Assembly (NCBI RefSeq): GCF_026130045.1
Contig: NZ_JAIBNX010000046.1
Coordinates: forward strand, 13,144 to 46,575
Direction of reading: 5' to 3'
DNA: 33,432 nucleotides
Source: Micromonospora sp. CPCC 205371
GTDB lineage: Bacteria; Actinomycetota; Actinomycetes; Mycobacteriales; Micromonosporaceae
In this document: positions 1 through 6,868 of the stretch, one piece after another
Numbering within the stretch: position 1 is the first letter of the stretch
Layout: each line of letters opens with the position of its first letter
Translations under genes and position numbers: made by a program
Notes under the pieces: model-generated
Told to the model about the DNA's origin: nothing
Seen by the model: the letters and a program-made list of their open reading frames with translations, nothing else
Databases searched by the model: none

Positions 1-387
1 GCCCGCGCCCCCGTCGCGGGCGGGCCGCACCGCCTCGTCGTCCGCGCCGCCGGCGACGCTGACGTCGGCCGATCGGTGCAGGCCCTGTTCACCACCGGCG
101 ACGCACTCGGGTACGCGGGCGCGGGCGCTTTCGCCGCCGCCGCGCTGGCCGCCTCGCTCGCCCTCTACCTCCGGTACGGTCCACGCACCCTACCCGGCGC
201 ACTGATCGTCCTGGCCGCCAGCGTGTCCTTCGTGGACAGTCATATCTTCTGGCCGCGGGGCGTCCTTACGATGCTCGCGTTCGCGGCCGGCTTCGCATTG
301 ATCGCCGCGGCGACGGCCGCCACACCGGTGGCCACAGAGGATGCTGGCAGCGGCTTCGAACCCGGAGATCCTTTCAAGCTCGGCTGA
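1..387 (+). CDS. C-terminal part of an integral membrane protein (5' end outside the window)
   Basis: The frame is open from the first base of the window to a TGA at 385-387, so this is probably the end of a longer gene. A GTG at 76 could act as an internal start but has no convincing ribosome binding site. The visible part has three hydrophobic segments: an Ala/Leu-rich one just after residue 30 of the visible frame, one ending near SHIFW, and one ending near ATAATPV. It finishes with a short polar tail. This suggests a multi-pass membrane protein with its last helix close to the C-terminus. The family was not recognised and no catalytic motif is visible. It lies 75 bp upstream of the lectin gene on the same strand. 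Confidence 0.55.
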   Translation, partial: ARAPVAGGPHRLVVRAAGDADVGRSVQALFTTGDALGYAGAGAFAAAALAASLALYLRYGPRTLPGALIVLAASVSFVDSHIFWPRGVLTMLAFAAGFALIAAATAATPVATEDAGSGFEPGDPFKLG

Positions 388-462
388 AAGGTATGGCTGG
401 TGGTCCGGGCGGTCCGCACGATGGGGGCACCGGATTCACCTCGACCATCACGGGAGCCGCAC

Positions 463-996
463 GTGTTGAAATCGATTCGATGGCTGGCGACGATCGTCGT
501 CCTGACGCTGGGGTTCACAGCGACGGCCGCCGTGCCCGCCAACGCCGCCGACATCTGGTATCAGATCCAGTTCCGGCACAACAACAAGTGCCTGGACCTC
601 CGGCACAACAACCCCGGTGGCGAGGGTGTCGCCGGGGTGGTCCAGCAATGGACCTGCGCCGGCCGCACCTCCACAAACCGCGGTCACCAGCTGTGGGCGT
701 TCGACTTCGGGTCGGAGGGCACGTCCGCGAGGATCAGGAAGTACGGCACCAACAAGTGCCTGTCGGGCAACTGGGGCGACGGTGGCGACGTCTATCTGTG
801 GGACTGCGACACCAGCGCGGTGTGGACCGGCAAACGAAGGCACCAGGGAAATCCCGACTACTACCATCTGATGTTCGGCACGGCCAGCAACCTCTGCCTG
901 GACATGCCCAACAGCTCCTGGTGGGACGGCGAGATCCCGCAGATGTGGACCTGCAACAACCTGGCCGGAAACCAGCACCTCACCTGGTTCCCCTGA
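463..996 (+). CDS. Secreted ricin-type beta-trefoil lectin-domain protein
   Basis: A 177-residue secreted protein. The GTG at 463 is chosen because GGGAG lies about 7 bases upstream and translation then begins with a classic signal peptide (LKSIRW, a hydrophobic core, then ANA-AD near residues 26-30). The mature part is a single carbohydrate-binding domain of the ricin/beta-trefoil type: three repeats carry the CLDL/CLSG/CLDM strand and Q-x-W-like signatures (QLWAF, QMWTC, QHLTW), with paired cysteines. Such domains bind galactose- or xylan-type sugars; no catalytic domain is attached, so it is probably a stand-alone lectin acting outside the cell. It converges on the LPMO gene and shares a strong hairpin with it. 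The longer frame from 400 is less likely because it would bury the signal peptide. Confidence 0.85.
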   Translation: MLKSIRWLATIVVLTLGFTATAAVPANAADIWYQIQFRHNNKCLDLRHNNPGGEGVAGVVQQWTCAGRTSTNRGHQLWAFDFGSEGTSARIRKYGTNKCLSGNWGDGGDVYLWDCDTSAVWTGKRRHQGNPDYYHLMFGTASNLCLDMPNSSWWDGEIPQMWTCNNLAGNQHLTWFP

Positions 997-1016
997 GCCG
1001 GTTGACGAGCGACGCG

Positions 1017-1051
1017 CGGCGGGGCGGCACCGCAAGGATGCCGCCCCGCCG
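1017..1051. terminator. Bidirectional terminator hairpin between lectin and LPMO genes
   Basis: A perfect 13-bp inverted repeat (CGGCGGGGCGGCA at 1017-1029, complement at 1039-1051) with a 9-base loop sits between the two convergent stop codons. It has no long T tract, as is common in high-GC actinomycetes. It can serve both genes. Confidence 0.8.
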
Positions 1052-1058
1052 GCCTGCC

Positions 1059-2120
1059 TCAGCTGGCCGTACAGCTCAGCGTCGGCGCGGTGTTCGTGCC
1101 GTTCCAGGCTCCGTTGAAGCCGAAACTCGTACTCTGGCCGGCGTTCAACCGGCCGTTGTAACTGGCGTTCGTCGCCGTCACCGCCGAGCCGCTCGACGTA
1201 ACGGTGGCGTTCCATGAATTGGTGATGCTCTGACCGTTGGGCCAGGTCCACCGCACCGTCCAACCGCTGATCGCGCTGCTCCCGGCGGCGACCGACACGG
1301 TGGCGCCGAAGCCACCGGTCCACTCGCTGGTCTTGCTGTACGTGGCGGTGCAGCCACCGTTGCCGGCGGGCGGCGTCGTCACCGGCGGCGTGACGGGCGG
1401 CGTGGTCACCGGTGGGGTGACCGGTGGCGTGGTGGCCGGCGGAGTGCCGGTGCCGCCGCCGAAGATGACGTCACTGCACAGGTAATACGGCTGGTCGAGG
1501 TGGCTCGCCTGCCAGATCGTGTAGATGACGTGCCGGCCGGTGCGGTTCCCCGCGTTCACCTGGGCCTGGTAGAGCCCGGTGGTGGGGTAGCTGCCGGTGC
1601 GCTGGATCAGTTCGAGGCTGCCCCAGGTCAGCGGCTGCGTCGTCGGGTCGAAGCCCTGCTTGGTGATGTAGATCAGCAGGTAGTCGGCGCCGTGGCGCGC
1701 CCCGTCCGTGATCGTCAGGGTGAAGTTGTTCGGAATCGGCTTGGCGACCCACGCTCCGACCGCGTCGAGCGACGCGTACAGCCCACCCTGGGTGCGGCCA
1801 CCGCTGCACAGCTGGCCGTCCGGGATCACAGCCTGGTGGTTGCCGCCGACGTTCTCACGATACAGCCCGTTCCAGTTCCACATGGTGTTCGGATTGGCCT
1901 GCCACGCCTGGGCGCACATCGGGTCCGTCTGGGCCATGTTGGGGTTCAGGTGATCGTCACCCCAGCGGTCCCAGCATCCGTAGTTACGTGACGGGGGGTC
2001 GGTGACGGAGCCGTGCGCCGAGGCCGGGTTGACCTGGGCGATGATGACCGCTGTGGACGCTGCCACCATGGCAGCGACCGCACTGAGGACGAGCCGTTTG
2101 GCTCGCTTTGACGCTTGCAT
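1059..2120 (-). CDS. Secreted AA10 lytic polysaccharide monooxygenase with CBM2
   Basis: A copper-dependent oxidative polysaccharide-cleaving enzyme, 353 residues. The ATG at 2120 has GGAG about 8 bases upstream; the frame extends further but without a better site. The signal peptide (residues 1-35) ends in ASA, leaving His36 as the mature N-terminus. This is the first half of the copper histidine brace; the second histidine is probably His143 in the GARHGADY segment. The AA10 domain spans about 36-222 and ends with the conserved CSDV strand. A Pro/Thr linker of TPPV repeats (about 223-256) leads to a C-terminal CBM2 cellulose/chitin-binding domain (about 257-353) with conserved W residues and terminal cysteines. 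Substrate is cellulose or chitin; the CBM2 favours cellulose, but this is inference. Confidence 0.93.
   Translation of the reverse strand: MQASKRAKRLVLSAVAAMVAASTAVIIAQVNPASAHGSVTDPPSRNYGCWDRWGDDHLNPNMAQTDPMCAQAWQANPNTMWNWNGLYRENVGGNHQAVIPDGQLCSGGRTQGGLYASLDAVGAWVAKPIPNNFTLTITDGARHGADYLLIYITKQGFDPTTQPLTWGSLELIQRTGSYPTTGLYQAQVNAGNRTGRHVIYTIWQASHLDQPYYLCSDVIFGGGTGTPPATTPPVTPPVTTPPVTPPVTTPPAGNGGCTATYSKTSEWTGGFGATVSVAAGSSAISGWTVRWTWPNGQSITNSWNATVTSSGSAVTATNASYNGRLNAGQSTSFGFNGAWNGTNTAPTLSCTAS
1370..1446 (-). repeat. Tandem repeat encoding the TPP linker of the LPMO
   Basis: Degenerate GGCGGCGTC/GGCGTGGTC-type units repeat across this stretch. On the minus strand they encode the repeated TPPV/TPPVT linker between the AA10 and CBM2 domains. 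Such linkers vary in length between strains by slippage. Confidence 0.75.
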
Positions 2121-2266
2121 GATTACTCCAGCACGTTCGTGTTTGGGCGTGCGTGCTCGACGCACCGGTGCGTACGTCGCGGGCACGATGGACGTGCGTG
2201 ACCGTCGAATGTGCGCGCAGATGAAGGCAGATGAAGGCTGCGCGTCGGCTTTGCGGCTCCCGCGAC

Positions 2267-2305
2267 GATGGTACCCATCAAAATCATGTATGTGAATGCA
2301 TGATT
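2267..2305. promoter_or_regulatory. Palindromes upstream of the LPMO gene
   Basis: Two inverted repeats lie in the 219-bp gap between the LPMO start and the sigma-factor stop: GATGG-TAC-CCATC at 2267-2279, and AATCATG (2282-2288) with CATGATT (2299-2305) around a 10-base spacer. The second is AT-rich for this genome. A nearly perfect direct repeat with period 10 (GATGAAGGC twice, 2220-2238) lies between them and the gene. They are candidate operators for a carbohydrate-responsive regulator; no regulator family can be named. Confidence 0.4.
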
Positions 2306-2339
2306 CGGATGGTCGCGAGGCATCCGATCTTGGTTGAGC

Positions 2340-3275
2340 TCAGATGTCGTGAAGGAACAGGGTCATACCGGTCAGGCGGTCGCCGGTGAGGGTGAGCACT
2401 ATCAGCCCGCCGGGTCGCTCGAACCCGTCCCCGACGAACTGCGAGGCGAACGCCGGCTGTCCATTCATACGAGTGGGGCGCAGCCGCATCCGTAGCCCCT
2501 GGCTGACGCGCCAGGCGGCGCTGGCCCGCAGGAACGAGACGATCGCCGCCACGCCGTGGTACTCGTGCGGAGCGGGCGGCATGGCAAGCCACGCCTCGTC
2601 GGTGAGCAGACTGACCAGGGTGTCGAAATCATCACCGGCGAAGGCCTCGGCGAAGCGGTTGACTATCTGGCGCTCCTGCACAGATCCAGGCGCTGGTGCC
2701 GCACCGCCAGCCGGATCGCGGCGCCGCTCGACCGCGCCGCGGGCCCGTTGCAGCAAACCTTTGACGGCGGTCGGCGTGGTGTCCAGCATCGATGCGACCT
2801 CGCCGAGCGGATACCCGAGCACGTCGCAGAGCACCAGCACGGTCGCCTGCCGCGGAGTGAGCCGCTGCAGCGCCGCGACGAACGCCAGCTCGATAGCCTC
2901 CCGGGCGGTGTAGCGCGCCTCCGGGCCGCGGTCGCTGTCAGGCACGTGCTCCAGCAGCGCGTCCGGGAAGGGCTGAAGCCAGGTCACGTGACTGCGCCGG
3001 CTAGGCTCCGGCGGCTGGAACGGCGGCTGCGGCTCCGGCGGTATCCGCCGGCCGCGGTCACGCAACGCGTTGAGGCACCGGTTGGTGGCGATCCGGTACA
3101 GCCAGGACCGCAGCGACGCGCGCCCCTCGAATCCGTCCAGGCCGCGCCAGGCCGCCAGCAGCGTCTCCTGCAGGACGTCCTCGGCGTCGGTCACCGAGCC
3201 CAGCAGGCGGTAGCAATGCACCAGCAACTCGTGCCGGTGCTCCGCCACCAGATCCTCGAACATGACCTGGGTCAC
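2340..3275 (-). CDS. ECF RNA polymerase sigma factor with C-terminal SnoaL/NTF2-like domain
   Basis: A 311-residue ECF sigma factor of the SigG/SigX5-like type. Region sigma-2 (about 5-75) has the typical HCYRLLGS, DAEDVLQET and LRSWLYRIATN motifs; sigma-4 (about 130-190) has LTPRQATVLVLCDVLG and an HTH around EVASMLDTTPTAVKGLLQRAR. The last ~110 residues form a SnoaL-like NTF2-fold domain, which in this class replaces the usual anti-sigma control and contacts the sigma core. No anti-sigma gene is adjacent. The GTG at 3275 is preceded by AGGAA at about 10 bases; ATG at 3263 is an alternative. It is transcribed away from a free-standing NTF2-like gene, with a perfect palindrome between them. 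Confidence 0.9.
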   Translation of the reverse strand: MTQVMFEDLVAEHRHELLVHCYRLLGSVTDAEDVLQETLLAAWRGLDGFEGRASLRSWLYRIATNRCLNALRDRGRRIPPEPQPPFQPPEPSRRSHVTWLQPFPDALLEHVPDSDRGPEARYTAREAIELAFVAALQRLTPRQATVLVLCDVLGYPLGEVASMLDTTPTAVKGLLQRARGAVERRRDPAGGAAPAPGSVQERQIVNRFAEAFAGDDFDTLVSLLTDEAWLAMPPAPHEYHGVAAIVSFLRASAAWRVSQGLRMRLRPTRMNGQPAFASQFVGDGFERPGGLIVLTLTGDRLTGMTLFLHDI

Positions 3276-3298
3276 AGCCGTTCCGTTCCTCAGGGCGC

Positions 3299-3318
3299 TG
3301 GTGTCTTAACAGACACCA
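3299..3318. promoter_or_regulatory. Perfect palindrome in the ECF sigma / NTF2-like divergent promoter
   Basis: TGGTGTCT-TAAC-AGACACCA is a perfect 8-bp inverted repeat with a 4-base centre. It sits in the 59-bp divergent intergenic region, 16 bases before the NTF2-like ATG. It is probably an operator or a promoter element read in both directions. Confidence 0.5.
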
Positions 3319-3334
3319 CACCGAAGGGAAGATC

Positions 3335-3715
3335 ATGACCAGCACAGCATTGCAGATCGCTCTGGCCCACCACCGCGCGTGGACCGGCAAGGACCTCGAG
3401 ACGGCGATGACCTACATCGCGGACGACGTCGTGCTGGATGCCCCAGCCGGGCGGATCACTGGCATCCAGGCGTACCGCGCGTTTCTCGGGCCGTTCGCGG
3501 AACAGTTCCTGATCCGTGCGGAGATGGTCGCCGCGTTCGGGGACGACCGTACGGCCCTGCTCATGTACGACACCGAAACGATCCCGGCGAAGAGCGCACC
3601 GGCGGCCGAGTGTGTCACGGTCCGGAACGGGCAGATCATCTACAACCGGTTCATCTTCGACCGCCTGCCGTTCGAGGAGTTCCAGCGTCGACAGGCCGGC
3701 GATGGCCTTCGATGA
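3335..3715 (+). CDS. NTF2-like (SnoaL-type) protein
   Basis: A 126-residue protein of the nuclear transport factor 2 / SnoaL-like fold: an N-terminal helix pair (ALQIALAHHRAWTGKDLETAM), then YIADDVVLDAP, a GIQAYRAFL segment and a curved beta sheet ending in YNRFIFDRLPF. The start ATG has GAAGGGA 6-9 bases upstream. Proteins of this fold bind or turn over small hydrophobic molecules, but no catalytic residue pattern can be named here. It is divergent from an ECF sigma factor that itself ends in an NTF2-like domain, so a shared ligand or regulation is plausible (inference). Confidence 0.75.
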   Translation: MTSTALQIALAHHRAWTGKDLETAMTYIADDVVLDAPAGRITGIQAYRAFLGPFAEQFLIRAEMVAAFGDDRTALLMYDTETIPAKSAPAAECVTVRNGQIIYNRFIFDRLPFEEFQRRQAGDGLR

Positions 3716-3775
3716 GAAGGTCGCCTGAGCAGGGCAGACCGATTGCCCAACGCGCGCGCCACAAGAGGAGTTCCC

Positions 3776-4291
3776 GTGTCGATACCCCGCCCCGCAGTTC
3801 CATCCACCCCGCCGACCTCAGCGGCTATCAACGCACTACGCACCGCCGGTGAAAACGGCGACGCTGATGCGGTCGCCGAGGTCTTGGCTCCCGACGTCGT
3901 CTTCCACTCCCCGATGTCAGCGACAAAACTGTTCGAGGGCAGGGACGAGGTAACGGCACTTCACCGTGACATCTTCGCCGTCCTCGACGACATCGACACC
4001 ACCGAACCGCTCGTGCTCGGTGATACGGGAGCGTTCTCGTTTCGCGCGCGCGTACGCGAGGTGGAACTCGAAGCCATGAATCTGGTGCGCGTCGACGAGC
4101 AGGGCCAGATCGTCGAGTACACGGTCTTTGTTCGTCCCCTCCCGAGCCTCGCGACACTGTTCGCGACGCTCCCACCACGGGTTTCGGCAAGGCGACGTGG
4201 ACGCATCGCGGGAGCGCTCGTGGCGGCCCTCGCCCGCCCCCTCGCCTTCATACACCGCACCGCGGACCATATAGCCCCCAGACTCCTCTAG
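3776..4291 (+). CDS. NTF2-like (SnoaL-type) protein
   Basis: A 171-residue member of the NTF2-like fold, downstream of the previous NTF2-like gene on the same strand with a 60-bp gap. The GTG at 3776 is chosen because AGAGGAG ends 5 bases upstream; an ATG at 3743 lacks such a site. Recognisable elements are the INALRTAGENGDADAVAEVLAPDVVFHSP opening (helices plus first strand) followed by FEGRDEVTALHRDIF and alternating strands around FSFRARV and MNLVRVDEQG. The C-terminal ~45 residues are basic and hydrophobic (ARRRGRIAGALVAALARPLAF) and could be an amphipathic, membrane-touching tail, which is not usual for the fold. The function is unknown. Confidence 0.7.
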   Translation: MSIPRPAVPSTPPTSAAINALRTAGENGDADAVAEVLAPDVVFHSPMSATKLFEGRDEVTALHRDIFAVLDDIDTTEPLVLGDTGAFSFRARVREVELEAMNLVRVDEQGQIVEYTVFVRPLPSLATLFATLPPRVSARRRGRIAGALVAALARPLAFIHRTADHIAPRLL

Positions 4292-4387
4292 CCCATGAGC
4301 AGGCAGCTCGACGAACTCTCATCGCCCACGGCAGATTCGGCGGCCCTGCGATATGGTGCCCCGGCACAGCATGGGAAGGGCACGAAT

Positions 4388-4924
4388 GTGACGGCGGCAG
4401 CGGAACAGTTCGACCGCAGGATCGATCCGTACCGGTCGGAGCTGCTGGCCCATTGCTACCGGATGCTCGGCTCGGTCCACGATGCGGAGGACCTGGTTCA
4501 GGACACCTATTTGAGGGCCTGGGGCCGCGACGATCGACCGCGGCAGCCTCCGGCTTGCCTTCGTCGCCGCCATGCAGCACCTGTCCGCGCGGCAGCGCGC
4601 GGTCTTGATCCTGCGTGAGGTGCTTGATTTCTCCGGCGGCCGAGGCGGCTGACATTTTGAGCACCACGACCGCCTCGGTCAACAGTTCCCTGCAACGGGC
4701 CAGGGCTAGGCTCAGGGAGGCGGGGTTCTGGAGGAGCAGGTCGCCGAGCCCTCGGAAGCCGAGCAGCGGGCCTGGGTTGACAAGTACATGAAAGCTTTTG
4801 AGAAGGCTGACGTCGAAGGGCTCAAACGACTGCTCACCGAAGACGTGCTCATGGAGATGCCGCCGATGGTCAACTGGTTCGTCGGAGGCGATAACTACGG
4901 CACGTTGATGGACTGGGTCTTCCG
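4388..4924 (+). pseudogene. Decayed ECF sigma factor with SnoaL-like tail (frameshifts and internal deletion)
   Basis: A second SigG/SigX5-like sigma gene, broken. It begins with GTG at 4388 after a good GGGAAGGG site and reads a normal sigma-2 start ([28 protein letters not shown]) to about 4530. Region 2.4 and the linker are then missing, and sigma-4 follows in another frame ([25 protein letters not shown]). Another shift near 4640 gives the HTH part (STTTASVNSSLQRARARL). A further shift near 4730 gives the NTF2-like tail (QRAWVDKYMKAFEKADVEGL, then MEMPPMVNWF), which stops matching the family around 4922. With at least three frame changes and a deletion it cannot make a sigma factor. It is a paralogue of the intact gene at 2340-3275. 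Confidence 0.85.
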
Positions 4925-5005
4925 GCGTCGTTGGCGTCCCACGCCTTAGACACCCTCAAGGACGGCCGTGATCGCGGTCAGATCGTTCGTTCGGTTCTCG
5001 GACAT
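4922..5005 (-). pseudogene. N-terminal remnant of an SgcJ/EcaC-like (NTF2-fold) gene
   Basis: On the minus strand an ATG at 5005, preceded by AGGAG with ideal spacing, opens the frame MSENRTNDLTAITAVLEGV. This is the typical first helix of SgcJ/EcaC-family NTF2-like proteins. After GTC the expected reading YKAWDANDA is present but two bases are missing, giving a premature TAA. The similarity ends near 4922, where it runs into the decayed sigma gene of the opposite strand. It is therefore both frameshifted and truncated. The strong ribosome binding site suggests it was recently functional. Confidence 0.65.
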
Positions 5006-5845
5006 CGTTCGCTCCTGATCGCTAGCGCTGCGGTGGCCCTCGGTGGGCTCGTAGTACATACCGGTGGGACGCCGCGAACTCATCGCGCCGGCCAGAGGTT
5101 TCTGCCGGCCGTGCCGCGAGGGCCGCGGCGGCCGGCTGCGCAGACGATGAGCCACGCCGACCAACGCCAATCGAGGTGTTCCGCGGACACCAAGCTCACT
5201 TCGACGCGTTGCGGCAGCGAACAATTGACCGCACTCATCCGCGGCACCGCAGACGCCCCCGGCTAACCGGCAATTGGACCGCCGGCAGGTCCACCGGGAG
5301 AGAGCGGGAGACGGCGGGCGCCGGCCGGGGCCCGCCGCTGTCGGCCACGGCTGGGCGTTGCGGGGGCTCTGGCCCGCGGTGACCCACGGGGCGCTGCTCG
5401 ACTCGGCGCACTGAAGCTTGATCGTGACCGCGTGCACGTACTGGTCGGCCACCGGGCTGAAGTTGACGTCGTCGTACCAGGTCTGCCCGGTCGGTGCGCA
5501 GAAGTCCGAGCCGTAGTCGGTGTAGGTCTGCGTGAAGCCGTTGTCGTACTCCACCATCATCTGGACCCGCACGCACTCGTCCCGAGCGTTGTTGACCCAG
5601 ATCCGTCCGACCAGCGTCGGCTCCCAGATCCCGGCGGTGTTCATGACCCAGTCGAGCCGGCCGTCGTCGGTCGGCCGGCCGGAAACGTCGTGCAGCCTGC
5701 CGTCTCCGAAGTCGAAGTGCTGCTCGGTGATCTTGAACTCGTCGACCCGGTAGACCGTCGCGTGCGCGACCCCGGCGATGCCCAGGCCCATCGCGACGGC
5801 CAGCCCCACCACGAGGGCGCGTAGTCCCCTTCTCCGCCAGCGCAT
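4946..5845 (-). CDS. Secreted protein of unknown family with an eroded C-terminal part
   Basis: The ATG at 5845 follows a very strong GGAGGAGGAA site. The protein starts MRWRRRGLRALVV and has a clear signal peptide ending near AHAT (about residues 1-29). The next ~140 residues (TVYRVDEF, GRLDWVMNTAGIWEP, RIWVNNARDECVRVQMMVEY, SDFCAPTGQTWYDDVNF, VTIKLQCAES) look like a compact beta-rich extracellular domain with paired cysteines. I do not recognise the family. From about residue 180 (below ~5300) the sequence becomes Arg/Pro-rich and structureless, then runs in frame into the start of the SgcJ-like remnant. The natural stop was probably lost by a frameshift and the annotated end is only where the frame closes. 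The stretch 5006-5300 holds no other gene that I can see. Confidence 0.5.
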   Translation of the reverse strand: MRWRRRGLRALVVGLAVAMGLGIAGVAHATVYRVDEFKITEQHFDFGDGRLHDVSGRPTDDGRLDWVMNTAGIWEPTLVGRIWVNNARDECVRVQMMVEYDNGFTQTYTDYGSDFCAPTGQTWYDDVNFSPVADQYVHAVTIKLQCAESSSAPWVTAGQSPRNAQPWPTAAGPGRRPPSPALSRWTCRRSNCRLAGGVCGAADECGQLFAAATRRSELGVRGTPRLALVGVAHRLRSRPPRPSRHGRQKPLAGAMSSRRPTGMYYEPTEGHRSASDQERTMSENRTNDLTAITAVLEGV

Positions 5846-5961
5846 TCCGATTCCTCCTCCTCGTCGTGGACCTCGGTCCGGTGACCGGGCCCGCGATGAA
5901 GTGTCGGAACGAGCCCTCACGGTGGCGTCATGCCGGCGTCAGGGTTACGCGTCAACGCGGT

Positions 5962-6330
5962 TCAGCGGCGGGCGTCGTACTGTTCACGTGCGGCGAGCAC
6001 CGCATCGATGTGCTGTTCGGCCCAATTGCCCAGCGCCCGCAGCGGTTCGTGCAGCGTGTGTCCCAGCGGAGTCAGTTCGTACTCGACCCGGGGCGGCACC
6101 TCGGCGTAGACATGCCGGTTGACGAGGCCGTCACGTTCCAGGTCGCGCAGCGTGTCGGTGAGGACCTTGCCACTGATCCCGTCAACGGCGGCGCGGATGT
6201 CGCCGAAGCGCCGGCGGCCCTTGCCGAGCACGATCACCACCATCGCCGTCCACTTGTTGGCGATGCGCGCCAGCGAGCTGCGCGACGGGCAGGTCGCGGT
6301 GAGCACGTTGAAATCCGGGTGCTGTGACAC
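5962..6330 (-). CDS. HxlR-family winged-helix transcriptional regulator
   Basis: A 122-residue HxlR-type regulator. The N-terminal Cys (TATCPSRSSLARIANKW) is at the place used for redox or electrophile sensing in some members. The winged helix covers MVVIVLGKGRRRFGDIRAAVDGISGKVLTDTLRDLERDGLVNR, followed by the wing VPPRVEYELTPLGHTL. The GTG at 6330 is chosen because GGAGGA lies 9 bases upstream; GTG at 6372 lacks a site and would overlap the operators. It diverges from an NTF2-like gene, and two inverted repeats in the gap are likely binding sites, so it probably represses itself and that neighbour. Confidence 0.88.
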   Translation of the reverse strand: MSQHPDFNVLTATCPSRSSLARIANKWTAMVVIVLGKGRRRFGDIRAAVDGISGKVLTDTLRDLERDGLVNRHVYAEVPPRVEYELTPLGHTLHEPLRALGNWAEQHIDAVLAAREQYDARR

Positions 6331-6348
6331 CGGCCACACTCCTCCATT

Positions 6349-6366
6349 AGTTACGTTGAGGTAACT
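6349..6366. promoter_or_regulatory. Candidate HxlR operator 1
   Basis: AGTTAC-GTTGAG-GTAACT is a perfect 6-bp inverted repeat with a 6-base spacer, 19 bases upstream of the HxlR start. It has the same arm length and spacing class as the palindrome at the second HxlR gene of this window (11098-11117), which supports an HxlR site. Confidence 0.6.
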
Positions 6367-6384
6367 GGTCACCGATAGTGACCA
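6366..6384. promoter_or_regulatory. Candidate HxlR operator 2
   Basis: TGGTCAC-CGATA-GTGACCA is a perfect 7-bp inverted repeat with a 5-base spacer. It sits directly beside operator 1, towards the divergent NTF2-like gene. It could be a second binding site for the same regulator. Confidence 0.5.
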
Positions 6385-6428
6385 TAGGCTACCAGCAGCG
6401 AAAAAACCTCGACTAAAGGGAGAGCCCG

Positions 6429-6833
6429 ATGTCCGATTCCACCAGCACGCTCGCCGTTGCCCGCCGGTACGTGGACGCGATGAACGCCAAGGACTTCGCC
6501 ACGGTCGCGAGCATGTTCGCCGACGACATCGTGTGGCACCAGCCCGGCGACAACCGGTTCTCCGGCTCGCGTCACGGCGCCGCCGCGGTCAACGACATGC
6601 TCGGCGGGCAGATGGCCATCACCAACGGCACCCTGGATGTCCAGGTGACTGGCGCGCCGATGGTCAACGGCGCGTTCGTGACACTTCCGGTCCACTTCAG
6701 CGCCGAACGTGACGGCGCCGAGATGACGATGGACGGCGTCGACGTGCTGCGCGTCGACGGGGACAAGATTGCCGAGGTGTGGCTGTTCTCGGCCGACCAG
6801 CAAGGCGAGGACGCCTTCTGGGACGCCAGCTGA
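6429..6833 (+). CDS. SnoaL-like NTF2-fold protein, probable HxlR target
   Basis: A 134-residue NTF2-fold protein with the typical layout VARRYVDAMNAKDFATVASMFADDIVWHQPG, a GSRHGAAAVNDML loop and a curved sheet ending in GDKIAEVWLF. The ATG at 6429 is preceded by AAAGGGAG at about 7 bases. The His/Trp pair after DDIVWHQPG resembles the pocket of SnoaL-like ester/ketosteroid-type proteins, but the substrate is not known. It is divergent from the HxlR gene across tandem palindromes, so its expression is likely induced when that regulator senses its signal. Confidence 0.8.
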   Translation: MSDSTSTLAVARRYVDAMNAKDFATVASMFADDIVWHQPGDNRFSGSRHGAAAVNDMLGGQMAITNGTLDVQVTGAPMVNGAFVTLPVHFSAERDGAEMTMDGVDVLRVDGDKIAEVWLFSADQQGEDAFWDAS

Positions 6834-6868
6834 GCGGCGGGGGCGCCTCGGCACGACACCCGCGCTTG

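Noticed and set aside
4900-4960. Insertion sequence as cause of the broken genes
   Set aside because: No terminal inverted repeats, target duplication or transposase fragment can be seen; a plain deletion is simpler.
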